DNA of 33,684 bases, taken from positions 1 to 33,684 of the forward strand of contig JAGOBK010000007.1 in assembly GCA_017983465.1 (NCBI GenBank), read 5' to 3'. This document shows positions 6,042 through 14,822 of the stretch, one piece after another. Within the stretch, counting starts at the first letter, position 1. Every line of letters starts with the position of its first letter. A program made the translations under genes and the position numbers. This stretch comes from Crocinitomicaceae bacterium. Its GTDB lineage: Bacteria > Bacteroidota > Bacteroidia > Flavobacteriales_D > Crocinitomicaceae. The notes under the pieces were generated by a model. It was not told the DNA's origin. It ran no database searches and saw nothing but the letters and a program-made list of their open reading frames with translations.

Positions 6042-8858
6042 ATGCCAAAAGACTTATCCATCAAATCGGTTCTGATTATCGGAAGCGGACCAATTGTTAT
6101 CGGACAAGCCTGTGAGTTTGACTACGCAGGATCACAAGCCGCTCGTTCATTGAGAGAAGAAGGAATCGAAGTAACACTGATTAACTCGAATCCAGCAACA
6201 ATTATGACGGATAAAGTGGTGGCAGATAATGTTTATTTGCAACCTTTGGAACCAGAAAGTATCCTTGAGATTTTAAAAAATCACAAAATCGATGCAGTTC
6301 TTCCAACGATGGGTGGACAAACAGCTTTGAACCTGTGTATCCAATGTGATGAATTAGGTATTTGGGAGAAACATGGCGTTCGTTTGATTGGTGTGGATAT
6401 CGAAGCGATAGAAATTACGGAGAATCGTGAGGCTTTCCGTGAATTGATGTTGAAAATTGATGTGCCAATGGCGCCGCAAAAAACGGCAAAATCATTTTTA
6501 GAAGGAAAGGAAATCGCACAGGAATTTGGATTCCCATTGTGTATTCGTCCTTCATATACCTTAGGTGGATCAGGTGCTTCCATCTTACATGATCCAAAAG
6601 AATTTGATAACCTTTTAGAGCGTGGACTACAATTGTCTCCGATTCATGAAGTCATGATCGACAAAGCGCTATTAGGTTGGAAAGAATATGAATTGGAATT
6701 ACTTCGTGATGCCAATGATAACGTCGTGATTATCTGTTCGATTGAAAATTTCGATCCGATGGGAATTCACACGGGAGATTCAATTACAGTTGCACCGGCA
6801 ATGACCTTGTCCGATACGACTTTCCAAAAAATGCGCGATATGTCCATCAAAATGATGCGTTCGATCGGGAATTTCGCAGGTGGATGTAATGTTCAGTTTG
6901 CTGTTTCTCCAGACGATGCAGAGGACATTATTGCCATTGAAATCAATCCACGTGTTTCACGTTCATCAGCTTTAGCATCGAAAGCAACGGGTTATCCGAT
7001 TGCAAAAATTGCTTCGAAATTGGCGATTGGTTACCATTTGGATGAATTGCAAAATCAAATTACAAAAACAACATCGGCCTTATTTGAACCAACATTGGAC
7101 TACGTTATCGTAAAAATTCCTCGTTGGAACTTTAATAAATTCCCAGGTACAAACCGTCAACTTGGACTTCAAATGAAGTCAGTAGGAGAGGTGATGGGAA
7201 TCGGACGTTCGTTCCAAGAAGCATTGCAAAAAGCTTGTCAATCCTTAGAGATTAATCGCAACGGATTAGGTGCAGATGGAAAAGAATTGACCAACCAAGA
7301 TGAAATCCTTCATTCCCTAGAATTCGCAAGCTGGAACCGTTTGTTCCATATTTACGATGCGATTAAATTGGGGATTCCGTTTAAAAAAATCGTCGAAAAA
7401 ACGAAAATCGATATTTGGTTCTTGAAACAAATCGAGGACTTGATCAAGTTGGAGCGTAGAATTGAGAAGTTTCACTTGGGTAGTATTCCAAAGGAATTAT
7501 TGTTCGAGGCGAAACAAAAAGGATATGCGGATCGTCAAGTTGCCCATTTATTACGCTGCCTAGAATCAGAGGTTTATCAAAAACGATCTGAAATGGGAAT
7601 TAACCGCGTGTATAAATTGGTAGATACCTGCGCAGCTGAATTTGAGGCAAAAACACCATATTACTATTCGACTTTTGAATATGAAAATGAAAGTGTTGTT
7701 TCAGATCGTAAAAAAGTAATCGTTTTAGGTTCTGGTCCAAACCGAATCGGACAAGGAATCGAGTTTGATTATTCATGTGTTCATGGTGTTTTGGCAGCAA
7801 AAGAATGTGGCTATGAAACCATCATGATCAACTGTAATCCAGAAACGGTTTCTACGGATTTCGATACGGCTGATAAATTGTATTTTGAGCCTGTATTCTG
7901 GGAACATATTTACGACATCATTAAGCACGAGAATCCAGTAGGGGTAATCGTTCAGCTTGGTGGACAAACAGCATTGAAATTAGCGGAGAAACTTCAACGA
8001 TATGGAATCCGTATTCTTGGAACAAGTTACGAAGCACTCGATTTAGCAGAAGATCGTGGACGTTTCTCTAAATTGTTAGAAGCAAACAATGTTCCTTTCC
8101 CTGAGTATGGGGTAGTGGAAAGTGCGGAACAAGCACTCGAATTATCCGATAAATTAGGATTCCCATTGTTGGTTAGGCCATCGTATGTATTGGGTGGACA
8201 AAAAATGAAAATTGTCATCAATAAAGAAGAATTGGAGCACCACGTCGTTGATATCATCAATGAAATGGGGAATAATCAAATCTTATTGGATCACTTTTTA
8301 GGTGGAGCAATTGAAGCAGAAGCGGATGCAATTTGCGATGGAGAGAATGTGTACATCATCGGAATCATGCAACACATCGAGCCAGCTGGAATTCACTCAG
8401 GAGATTCATATGCAGTATTGCCTCCATACAACTTAGGTGATTTTGTCATGACACAAATCGAAGACATCACAAAGAAAATCGCCATCGAATTGAAAACAGT
8501 GGGATTATTGAATATCCAATTTGCCATCAAGGACGATAAAGTTTATGTGATTGAAGCGAATCCTCGTGCTTCACGTACGGTACCATTCATTGCGAAAGCC
8601 TACGACGAACCATACGTGAATTACGCAACGAAAGTGATGTTGGGTGAGAAAAAGGTTACTGATTTCAATTTCCAACCGAGAAAAGAAGGATATGCGATTA
8701 AAATTCCTGTGTTCTCTTACGAGAAATTCCCGGATGTAAAAAAAGAACTTGGTCCTGAAATGAAATCTACGGGTGAGGCAATTCGCTTTATCAAAGACTT
8801 GAAAGATCCATTCTTCACGAAAATCTATTCGGAAAGAAATATGCACCTTTCTCGTTAA
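6042..8858 (+). CDS. carB: Carbamoyl-phosphate synthase large subunit, lacking the MGS domain
   Basis: CarB uses ammonia released by CarA, bicarbonate and two ATP to make carbamoyl phosphate for pyrimidine and arginine synthesis. The two homologous ATP-grasp halves are both present: the first opens with SVLIIGSGPIVIGQACEFDY near residue 9, the second with VIVLGSGPNRIGQGIEFDY near residue 557. ATP-grasp motifs are intact (IRPSYTLGGSG, EINPRVSRSSAL; VRPSYVLGGQ, EANPRASRTVPF). At 938 residues it stops at KIYSERNMHLSR, where E. coli CarB (about 1073 residues) continues into the MGS-like allosteric domain. That domain binds UMP and ornithine. I believe short CarB forms are usual in Flavobacteriia, so this is not an obvious truncation. 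carA is not in the window. Confidence 0.97.
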   Translation: MPKDLSIKSVLIIGSGPIVIGQACEFDYAGSQAARSLREEGIEVTLINSNPATIMTDKVVADNVYLQPLEPESILEILKNHKIDAVLPTMGGQTALNLCIQCDELGIWEKHGVRLIGVDIEAIEITENREAFRELMLKIDVPMAPQKTAKSFLEGKEIAQEFGFPLCIRPSYTLGGSGASILHDPKEFDNLLERGLQLSPIHEVMIDKALLGWKEYELELLRDANDNVVIICSIENFDPMGIHTGDSITVAPAMTLSDTTFQKMRDMSIKMMRSIGNFAGGCNVQFAVSPDDAEDIIAIEINPRVSRSSALASKATGYPIAKIASKLAIGYHLDELQNQITKTTSALFEPTLDYVIVKIPRWNFNKFPGTNRQLGLQMKSVGEVMGIGRSFQEALQKACQSLEINRNGLGADGKELTNQDEILHSLEFASWNRLFHIYDAIKLGIPFKKIVEKTKIDIWFLKQIEDLIKLERRIEKFHLGSIPKELLFEAKQKGYADRQVAHLLRCLESEVYQKRSEMGINRVYKLVDTCAAEFEAKTPYYYSTFEYENESVVSDRKKVIVLGSGPNRIGQGIEFDYSCVHGVLAAKECGYETIMINCNPETVSTDFDTADKLYFEPVFWEHIYDIIKHENPVGVIVQLGGQTALKLAEKLQRYGIRILGTSYEALDLAEDRGRFSKLLEANNVPFPEYGVVESAEQALELSDKLGFPLLVRPSYVLGGQKMKIVINKEELEHHVVDIINEMGNNQILLDHFLGGAIEAEADAICDGENVYIIGIMQHIEPAGIHSGDSYAVLPPYNLGDFVMTQIEDITKKIAIELKTVGLLNIQFAIKDDKVYVIEANPRASRTVPFIAKAYDEPYVNYATKVMLGEKKVTDFNFQPRKEGYAIKIPVFSYEKFPDVKKELGPEMKSTGEAIRFIKDLKDPFFTKIYSERNMHLSR

Positions 8859-8897
8859 TTTCCTTAGCGAAGAAGTCAAATACCATTTGGGATTCTG

Positions 8898-8905
8898 TAT
8901 ATTTG
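8898..8905 (+). promoter_or_regulatory. -7 promoter element 4 bases before an ATG
   Basis: TATATTTG, then TCTT, then ATG at 8910. It is the same element, in nearly the same position, as at 5116. It probably drives the operon from polyprenyl synthase to the MscS channel. Confidence 0.6.
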
Positions 8906-8909
8906 TCTT

Positions 8910-9884
8910 ATGCAGAAGGTTGAGGACATCATGGCGCCAATTCAGTCAGAATTGACAACATTTGAAGCTTATTTTAAAGAGTCAATGAGATCTGATGTGG
9001 CCTTGCTGGACAAAGTCACTCAGTATGTGGTGAAGCGAAAAGGAAAGCAAATGCGTCCGATGTTCGTTTTTCTAACAGCGAAAATGTTGGGCGAAATCAA
9101 TCAGGTCACTTACGATGCAACAACCTTAGTAGAACTTTTACACACAGCAACACTCGTACATGATGATGTTGTGGATGATGCCAACGAACGTAGAGGCTTT
9201 TTCTCGGTGAATGCACTTTGGAAAAATAAAATAGCTGTCCTTGTTGGTGATTACATGCTTTCACGCATTCTTTTGCTTTCCATTGAGAAAGAAAACATCG
9301 CTTTATTAGAAGTCGTTGCCCGTGCCGTTCGTGAAATGAGCGAGGGTGAACTTCTTCAAATTGAAAAAGCACGAGACCTAAATATTGACGAAGAAACGTA
9401 TTTCGAAGTCATCCGAAAAAAGACGGCATCGCTCATTGCAACCTGCTGCGAAGCTGGAGCAATAAGTGTCCATGCGAACGCTGATCAACAAGAGAAAATG
9501 AGAAAATTCGGTGAACTTATTGGACTTGCTTTTCAAATTAAAGACGACATTTTTGACTACGGAACAGGTGAGCATATCGGAAAACCAACTGGAATTGATA
9601 TCCGTGAACAAAAAATGACCTTGCCGCTTATCTATGTGATGAATCATTCTCCAAGTGAAATCCGCAAGGAATTAATGTACATCATGAAAAATGAATTCGA
9701 CGTGTCCGCTCGTATTAAACGCGCTATTCAATTAGTTATTCAGTACGGTGGAATTCAATTCGCTACACAAAAAATGGAGGCCATTGCCAATGAAGCACTT
9801 GAATTATTGGAGTCTTTCCCCGACAATGATGCAAAAAAATCGTTAATAGGATTGGTACATTACACAATGAATAGAGAGAAATGA
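8910..9884 (+). CDS. Polyprenyl diphosphate synthase (trans-isoprenyl type)
   Basis: This 324-residue cytosolic prenyltransferase condenses isopentenyl diphosphate onto an allylic primer. Both aspartate-rich magnesium sites are visible: HDDVVDDANERRG (first DDxxD, near residue 85) and FQIKDDIFDYG (second, near residue 210). Other family marks are KGKQMRPM, VLVGDYMLSR and GELLQIE. Small residues precede the first DDxxD (LLHTATLVHDD), which argues for a medium or long chain product, such as the menaquinone side chain; the exact length is not readable. Its TGA stop overlaps the ATG of the next gene, indicating coupled translation. Confidence 0.93.
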   Translation: MQKVEDIMAPIQSELTTFEAYFKESMRSDVALLDKVTQYVVKRKGKQMRPMFVFLTAKMLGEINQVTYDATTLVELLHTATLVHDDVVDDANERRGFFSVNALWKNKIAVLVGDYMLSRILLLSIEKENIALLEVVARAVREMSEGELLQIEKARDLNIDEETYFEVIRKKTASLIATCCEAGAISVHANADQQEKMRKFGELIGLAFQIKDDIFDYGTGEHIGKPTGIDIREQKMTLPLIYVMNHSPSEIRKELMYIMKNEFDVSARIKRAIQLVIQYGGIQFATQKMEAIANEALELLESFPDNDAKKSLIGLVHYTMNREK

Positions 9885-10300
9885 TGAAAAATACACTCTT
9901 AATCGCCTTAGTGGCGCTTTTTATATTGAACGCTTGTTCGGAAGATGCTTCCAATAAGGACAATCAACCGGCGAAAAAAGAAGTCCTTTTTCAAATTAAG
10001 GATGGACATTTTACGGAATGGTACGCTGGAAAAAAACAAGTGAAATTTGAAGGAGACTTGGATGTAAAAGGTAATAGAGATGGAAAATGGACCTTCTACT
10101 CCGAAAAAGGAAATATGCTTTCATTCACGTTCTATGATCATGGAATAAGAGATGGATATTCCGTAGTAAAACATCCAAACGGACGAATTCACTATCATGG
10201 GGAGTACCGCAATGATGAAATGGTTGGCGTTTGGACTACCTACGACGAAAAAGGAAAAAACAAGCAAGTAAAAGATTACGGTCAACCGGAAAGTGAGTAA
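9881..10300 (+). CDS. Lipoprotein with MORN/YwqK-like repeats
   Basis: This 139-residue protein has a short hydrophobic leader ending in a lipobox (LNAC, Cys at about residue 19), so it should be lipid-anchored. The mature part carries repeated modules such as GNRDGKWTFYSEKGNMLS, GIRDGYSVVKHPNGRIHYHGEY and DEMVGVWTTYDEKG, the pattern of MORN_2/YwqK-type repeats. These are often annotated as toxin-antitoxin YwqK-like, but nothing here indicates a toxin pair. It overlaps the upstream prenyl synthase by 4 bases and the downstream dnaG start by 8, so it sits inside a tightly packed operon. The role is unknown. Confidence 0.85.
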   Translation: MMKNTLLIALVALFILNACSEDASNKDNQPAKKEVLFQIKDGHFTEWYAGKKQVKFEGDLDVKGNRDGKWTFYSEKGNMLSFTFYDHGIRDGYSVVKHPNGRIHYHGEYRNDEMVGVWTTYDEKGKNKQVKDYGQPESE

Positions 10301-12266
10301 AATCCCACCACATATCATTGATGAAATCATGCAAGTTTCTCGTATTGAGGAAGTGATTGGTGATTATGTGCAATTAAAGCGTGCTGGATCAAATTTGAAA
10401 GGACTTAGTCCATTTACGGATGAAAAAACTCCTTCCTTCGTTGTATCACCAGCGAAACAAATTTTCAAATGCTTTTCAACTGGAAAAGGTGGGACGGTAG
10501 TTTCCTTCCTGATGGAAAAAGAACATTTCTCCTATCCAGAAGCACTTCGTTGGTTGGCAGATCGCTATGGCGTTCAGATCCCTGAATCGGCGCAACCTAC
10601 CGCGGAGGAATTAGCAGAATTAAATGAACGCGAGAGTTTTTACATCATTAATGAATTCGCAAAAAATACCTTTTCGGAGAATATGCACGGAACCGATGAA
10701 GGGAAGGCGATTGGACTTTCCTATTTCGAAGAACGTGGATTTCGTAAAGACATCATCGAACGTTTTCAACTTGGATATTGCCTCAATAAAGGAGATGATT
10801 TCACGAAAAAAGCACTCGAAAAGGGCTATAAATTAGATTACCTCGAAAAAGTTGGACTTGTTAAAACTAAGGATGAACGTTCCTTCGATTTCTTCCGAGG
10901 ACGCGTTATCTTTCCAATTCATAGTATTTCTGGCCGTGTTTTAGGTTTTGGAGGACGTACCTTACTTGCTGATAAAAAAATCGCGAAGTATTTCAATTCG
11001 CCAGAAAGCATCATCTACAACAAAAGTGAAATCCTTTATGGTTTGTACTTTGCCAAAGGTGATATCGTTAAATACGACGAGTGTTTGTTGTGTGAAGGAT
11101 ATACAGATGTCATTAGTATGCACCAAGCGGGAATGCAACATGTGGTTTCCTCTTCTGGTACCTCTTTGACGAAAGAACAAGTGAAATTAGTTAAGCGTTA
11201 CACGAAGAATTTAACCATCTTATATGACGGAGATGCCGCTGGAATCAAAGCAAGTTTCCGTGGAATTGACTTGATTCTCGAAGAAGGAATGAATGTAAAA
11301 GTGGTGCTCTTTCCAGATGGAGAGGATCCAGATTCGTTTTCGAAAACACGCAGTTCCAGTGAATTGGAAGATTACATCAAAACGCATAAACAAGATTTCA
11401 TCACCTTTAAAGCTTCGATTTTATTAGCTGATGGATTAAATGACCCGATTCGTAAGTCCGAATTAATCAAGGAAATTGTTCATTCCGTTTCATTGATACC
11501 AGACCAAATAACGCGAAGCGTTTACATTCAAGAAATCGCTCGTCAGTTTGAAATTTCTGAGTCGATTGTCAATAATGAACTCATGCGCTTGCGGAAGTCT
11601 ACTATGGCTAAGCAATTGCAAGAGCCAATGATGAACGAGATACAACTTCCCAAGGAAAGCACGCATCTCCTTCATGATGAACTAGCTATACAAGGGAAAG
11701 AAGCCGGAGAAACACCTCTTGAGGTTAAACACGAAGATGAAATCATTCGTTTGATGATCAAATACGGTACGCGTGAGGTGCTCATCAAAGAGATTGGTAG
11801 TGAAGATAAATCAACCAGTGTTATCGAGCTGATAATTCAAGAAATTGAAAGTGATGATTTGCGCATCGAACAACCATTGTACCGAGAAATCTATGGCCTG
11901 TTTATGGATGGCGTGAAGGACAATACACTTTTGTCCGCTTCGTACCTAAAACGCCTAGAAAATCAAGACATTGTCGCGTTTGTGAGTGATCTTGAAAGCG
12001 ATGATCAAGATTTAAGTCATAACTGGGTGGGGAAATACAACATTCACACGAAATCTGAAGCGGATAATTTATATGAATCAGTGATGAATGCCATTTATCA
12101 CTTCAAACTCATTAAAGTCGAGCAGCATATTCAAGGATTACAACGCGAATTGAAGGAAAAAAATCCTCAAGGAGAAGATTTAATTTTGTTGCTGTCGGAG
12201 CAAATGGTGTATGCAAAGGTTAGAAAAGAGTTTTCAGAAAAATTAGGGAGGATTATCACAAGGTAG
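10293..12266 (+). CDS. dnaG: DNA primase DnaG
   Basis: DnaG makes RNA primers at replication forks. The 657-residue protein has an N-terminal zinc-binding-fold region, a catalytic core with TOPRIM signatures (CEGYTDVISMHQAG near residue 267, YDGDAAGIKAS near 311, PDGEDPDSF) and a C-terminal helicase-interaction region. It starts with GTG, overlapping the upstream gene by 8 bases; no better start exists, because IPPHIIDEI is the standard DnaG N-terminus. In the zinc-ribbon positions it reads GLSPFTDEKTPSF and FKCFSTGKGG, so three of the four expected Cys/His ligands are replaced (Ser39, Thr42, Thr63; only Cys60 remains). The fold residues around them are conserved, so the gene looks functional. 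Confidence 0.97.
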   Translation: MSKIPPHIIDEIMQVSRIEEVIGDYVQLKRAGSNLKGLSPFTDEKTPSFVVSPAKQIFKCFSTGKGGTVVSFLMEKEHFSYPEALRWLADRYGVQIPESAQPTAEELAELNERESFYIINEFAKNTFSENMHGTDEGKAIGLSYFEERGFRKDIIERFQLGYCLNKGDDFTKKALEKGYKLDYLEKVGLVKTKDERSFDFFRGRVIFPIHSISGRVLGFGGRTLLADKKIAKYFNSPESIIYNKSEILYGLYFAKGDIVKYDECLLCEGYTDVISMHQAGMQHVVSSSGTSLTKEQVKLVKRYTKNLTILYDGDAAGIKASFRGIDLILEEGMNVKVVLFPDGEDPDSFSKTRSSSELEDYIKTHKQDFITFKASILLADGLNDPIRKSELIKEIVHSVSLIPDQITRSVYIQEIARQFEISESIVNNELMRLRKSTMAKQLQEPMMNEIQLPKESTHLLHDELAIQGKEAGETPLEVKHEDEIIRLMIKYGTREVLIKEIGSEDKSTSVIELIIQEIESDDLRIEQPLYREIYGLFMDGVKDNTLLSASYLKRLENQDIVAFVSDLESDDQDLSHNWVGKYNIHTKSEADNLYESVMNAIYHFKLIKVEQHIQGLQRELKEKNPQGEDLILLLSEQMVYAKVRKEFSEKLGRIITR

Positions 12267-12267
12267 T

Positions 12268-13377
12268 ATGCTGAGCACAACACTTTTTCATATTGGTCCG
12301 TACAAAATTTGCTTTTGGAATTTGGTGTTTTTGACACTGATTTTCCTCGCAGCGGCGATTTTGCGTCGAATTGTTCATCGTTTACTTAAACGCTACGTAA
12401 AAACGACACATATTAACCTAGAAGGCAGACAGCTCGCTTGGTTGAAGTTATTAAGTCAAAGTGTTTACCTACTTGCGATATACGTTGCTGTCTTGAGTTT
12501 TAAGTTTAATAACTACAACGTCACGTTTCGTAAATTCCTCTCCTATAAATTCATTGATTTAGGTGCCATAAAAATTGACTTCGCTGATTTGTTAATTATC
12601 GTTTCTGTATTCTTCGGGGCGCGTATACTTGTGAATTTAAGTAAGTTGTACATTGGTCGTAAATTCAAGCGAAATACGAATTATGATCCGGCATCGGAAT
12701 ATGTCTATATTCAAATTGCAAAGTATGTCATTTACGTTTTTTCGATCCTTTTTTGTTTTCAATTATTAAACATTGATTTGGTGATTATTCTCACAAGTTC
12801 TGTGGGATTGTTAGTGGGAATCGGACTCGGTTTACAGGATGTTTTCAAGGACATGATTGCAGGACTCGTCTTGCTTTTTGAAGGGAATTTGCGAGTAGGG
12901 GATATTGTAGAGATATACGGAAGCACTAGAGCTAATCAAAAATCAACGAATACTATCGTCGCAAAAATCCTGAAAATCAATGTGAGGACCACGCAAATTC
13001 AATCACGCGAGGGAAATGTTTTGATTATTCCAAATACTCGGTTAACCCAGGATCAAATTGAAAACTGGAGTCACGGTTCAGAATTAACGCGCTTTACCAT
13101 CAATGTTGTTGTAGACTTTGGGGCTGATACAGAACTGATAAAACGACTATTGACTCAAGCAGCAATGGCGCATCCAAAAGTGAAGAAAAACAATCCTGTC
13201 ATGGTGCGTTTGGCTAACTTCGGTGAAAATGGACTTGAATTAGAATTGATTTTTTGGGCAGACCAAAGTTGGGACATTAATAACTATAAGTCAGAAATTC
13301 GTTTTGAAATAGACCGACTTTTCCGAGAGTACAATGTAAATATTCCGTATCCACACCGTACAATCAAACAGATTTAA
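12268..13377 (+). CDS. MscS-family mechanosensitive ion channel
   Basis: This 369-residue inner-membrane protein has about four predicted helices, near residues 13-33, 60-82, 105-122 and 150-195. The pore-lining region reads IILTSSVGLLVGIGLGLQDVFKDMIAGLVLLFE, the classic MscS TM3 with glycine/alanine packing. The MscS beta domain follows (RVGDIVEIYG...ILKINVRTTQIQSREGNVLIIPNTRL), and the C-terminal part ends IPYPHRTIKQI, a typical end for this family. It follows dnaG after one base and shares the operon. Its TAA directly touches the stop of convergent pdxJ. Confidence 0.93.
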   Translation: MLSTTLFHIGPYKICFWNLVFLTLIFLAAAILRRIVHRLLKRYVKTTHINLEGRQLAWLKLLSQSVYLLAIYVAVLSFKFNNYNVTFRKFLSYKFIDLGAIKIDFADLLIIVSVFFGARILVNLSKLYIGRKFKRNTNYDPASEYVYIQIAKYVIYVFSILFCFQLLNIDLVIILTSSVGLLVGIGLGLQDVFKDMIAGLVLLFEGNLRVGDIVEIYGSTRANQKSTNTIVAKILKINVRTTQIQSREGNVLIIPNTRLTQDQIENWSHGSELTRFTINVVVDFGADTELIKRLLTQAAMAHPKVKKNNPVMVRLANFGENGLELELIFWADQSWDINNYKSEIRFEIDRLFREYNVNIPYPHRTIKQI

Positions 13378-14094
13378 CTAGTCTCGCAACAAGTGTAAAT
13401 AACGTTGGATTGTATTCTCGATTCCAAGGTATAACGCATCTGAAATCAGTGCATGTCCGATGGAAACTTCATCCAATTGACAAACGGACTGTTTGAAATA
13501 CCTGAGGTTTTCTTGACTTAAATCATGTCCAGCATTAATCTCTAGTCCAATCGAAACCGCGAACTCAATAGCGTCGATGTATTCTTTGATTGCAGTTGCT
13601 GGATTTTTTCCAAATGACTCAGCATATGGACCTGTATACAATTCAATGCGATCAGCTCCTGCTTTTTTTGCTAGCTCAATCCAATGTTTATTAGGCTCGA
13701 TAAAAAGAGAAGTACGAACTCCCTGTGATGCTATTTCTTGGAGTGTTTCACTTAAAAAGGATTGGTGTTGTTCTGTATTCCATCCAGCATTTGACGTAAG
13801 AACATCCGGTCCGTCAGGAACCAAAGTCGCTTGAGCTGGACGTATGTCAGAGATAAGCGTCAAATAACGGCTATCTGGATATCCCTCGATGTTGTATTCA
13901 CTTTTTACTACTTTTGCCAAATCATAAGTATCTTGTGTGGTAATGTGACGTTCGTCCGGACGAGGGTGAACCGTAATACCTTGTGCGCCAAATCGCTCAC
14001 AATTGATAGCGAATTGAACCACATTAGGCATTTGTCCACCTCGAGCGTTTCGAAGCGTTGCAATTTTATTGATGTTCACACTTAGTCTTGTCAT
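13378..14094 (-). CDS. pdxJ: Pyridoxine 5'-phosphate synthase
   Basis: PdxJ condenses 3-amino-2-oxopropyl phosphate with deoxyxylulose 5-phosphate to form pyridoxine phosphate in the DXP-dependent vitamin B6 pathway. The 238 residues match the family length. Signatures are RLSVNINKIATLRNARGG, GAQGITVHPRPDERHI, PDGPDVLTSNAGWN, RTSLFIEP, AGADRIELYTGPYAE and EINAGHDLSQEN. The start is ATG at 14094; the frame extends 7 codons further, but the family N-terminus begins at MTRLSVNI. A perfect promoter element lies 18 bases upstream. Confidence 0.96.
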   Translation of the reverse strand: MTRLSVNINKIATLRNARGGQMPNVVQFAINCERFGAQGITVHPRPDERHITTQDTYDLAKVVKSEYNIEGYPDSRYLTLISDIRPAQATLVPDGPDVLTSNAGWNTEQHQSFLSETLQEIASQGVRTSLFIEPNKHWIELAKKAGADRIELYTGPYAESFGKNPATAIKEYIDAIEFAVSIGLEINAGHDLSQENLRYFKQSVCQLDEVSIGHALISDALYLGIENTIQRYLHLLRD

Positions 14095-14112
14095 GGCACA
14101 AATTTTGACACA

Positions 14113-14120
14113 CAAAAGTA
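14113..14120 (-). promoter_or_regulatory. -7 promoter element of pdxJ
   Basis: TACTTTTG on the minus strand is a perfect TAnnTTTG, 18 bases before the pdxJ ATG. It lies in a 63-base divergent gap shared with the CBS-domain gene. Confidence 0.55.
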
Positions 14121-14157
14121 AGAACTCTGAAAGGATTTTACTACTTTGGCGACGCGT

Positions 14158-14820
14158 ATGAGAGCAATTGATTTAATAACAGACGAAATACCACCTCTAA
14201 TCCATACGGATTCAGGGGAAAAGGCATTGAGCTGGATGGAGGAATTTAAGGTTTCCCACCTTCCAGTGCTCAAAAACGGCAACTTCGTTGGAGTTGTTTC
14301 GGAATCAGATATTCTCGACCACCTCAATTTAGATGAAAATTTAGATCACTTATTTCAGCATTTGCCACGCCCGTTCATCTTTGGTCAAGCGCACATGTAC
14401 GATGTCATAGCCAAAATGGCAGAGTTTAAATTAAGTGTCATTCCCATTTTAGATCAACAAGAAAATTACCTCGGATGCTGTAGTGTTTACCATGTGATGA
14501 CGCTTTTAGCGAATACGGGAAGCATTAAAGAAAATGGAGGAATCCTTGTTTTGGAGATGAATGCAAGTGATTACACCTTGTCTCAAATCGCCCAAATCGT
14601 AGAAAGTAACAATGCACGAATATTAAGTGTTTTCATGACTTCACACCTAGATTCAACAAAAATAGATGTGACATTAAAAGTAAACAGCTACGATTTAAGC
14701 AGCATCATCCGGACCTTTGAACGCTACGATTACTTAGTCAAAGCATCGTTCCGAGATGGACATGGTGATGAAGACATGCAATGGAGGTATGATACATTAA
14801 TGCAATACTTAAAATTGTAA
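14158..14820 (+). CDS. CBS-domain protein (AcuB-like)
   Basis: This 220-residue cytosolic protein has two CBS modules: about residues 5-60 (SHLPVLKNGNFVGVVSESDIL) and about 70-125 (LSVIPILDQQENYLGCCSVYHVM). An ACT-like C-terminal segment (about 130-200) begins with GGILVLEMNASDYTLSQIAQIVE. CBS pairs normally bind adenosine nucleotides; ligand and target are unknown here. The ATG at 14158 is preferred over an in-frame TTG at 14146. Only two bases separate it from NAD kinase, which suggests a link to nucleotide or NAD status; this is inference from position. A degenerate TACTTTG lies 9 bases before the ATG. Confidence 0.88.
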   Translation: MRAIDLITDEIPPLIHTDSGEKALSWMEEFKVSHLPVLKNGNFVGVVSESDILDHLNLDENLDHLFQHLPRPFIFGQAHMYDVIAKMAEFKLSVIPILDQQENYLGCCSVYHVMTLLANTGSIKENGGILVLEMNASDYTLSQIAQIVESNNARILSVFMTSHLDSTKIDVTLKVNSYDLSSIIRTFERYDYLVKASFRDGHGDEDMQWRYDTLMQYLKL

Positions 14821-14822
14821 GC

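Noticed and set aside
6042..8858. CarB as a truncated pseudogene
   Set aside because: All catalytic motifs are intact in both halves and the end is at a natural domain boundary, so domain absence is more likely than decay.
9881..10300. Toxin-antitoxin component (YwqK name)
   Set aside because: There is a lipobox and repeat structure, but no toxin partner; the neighbours are housekeeping genes.
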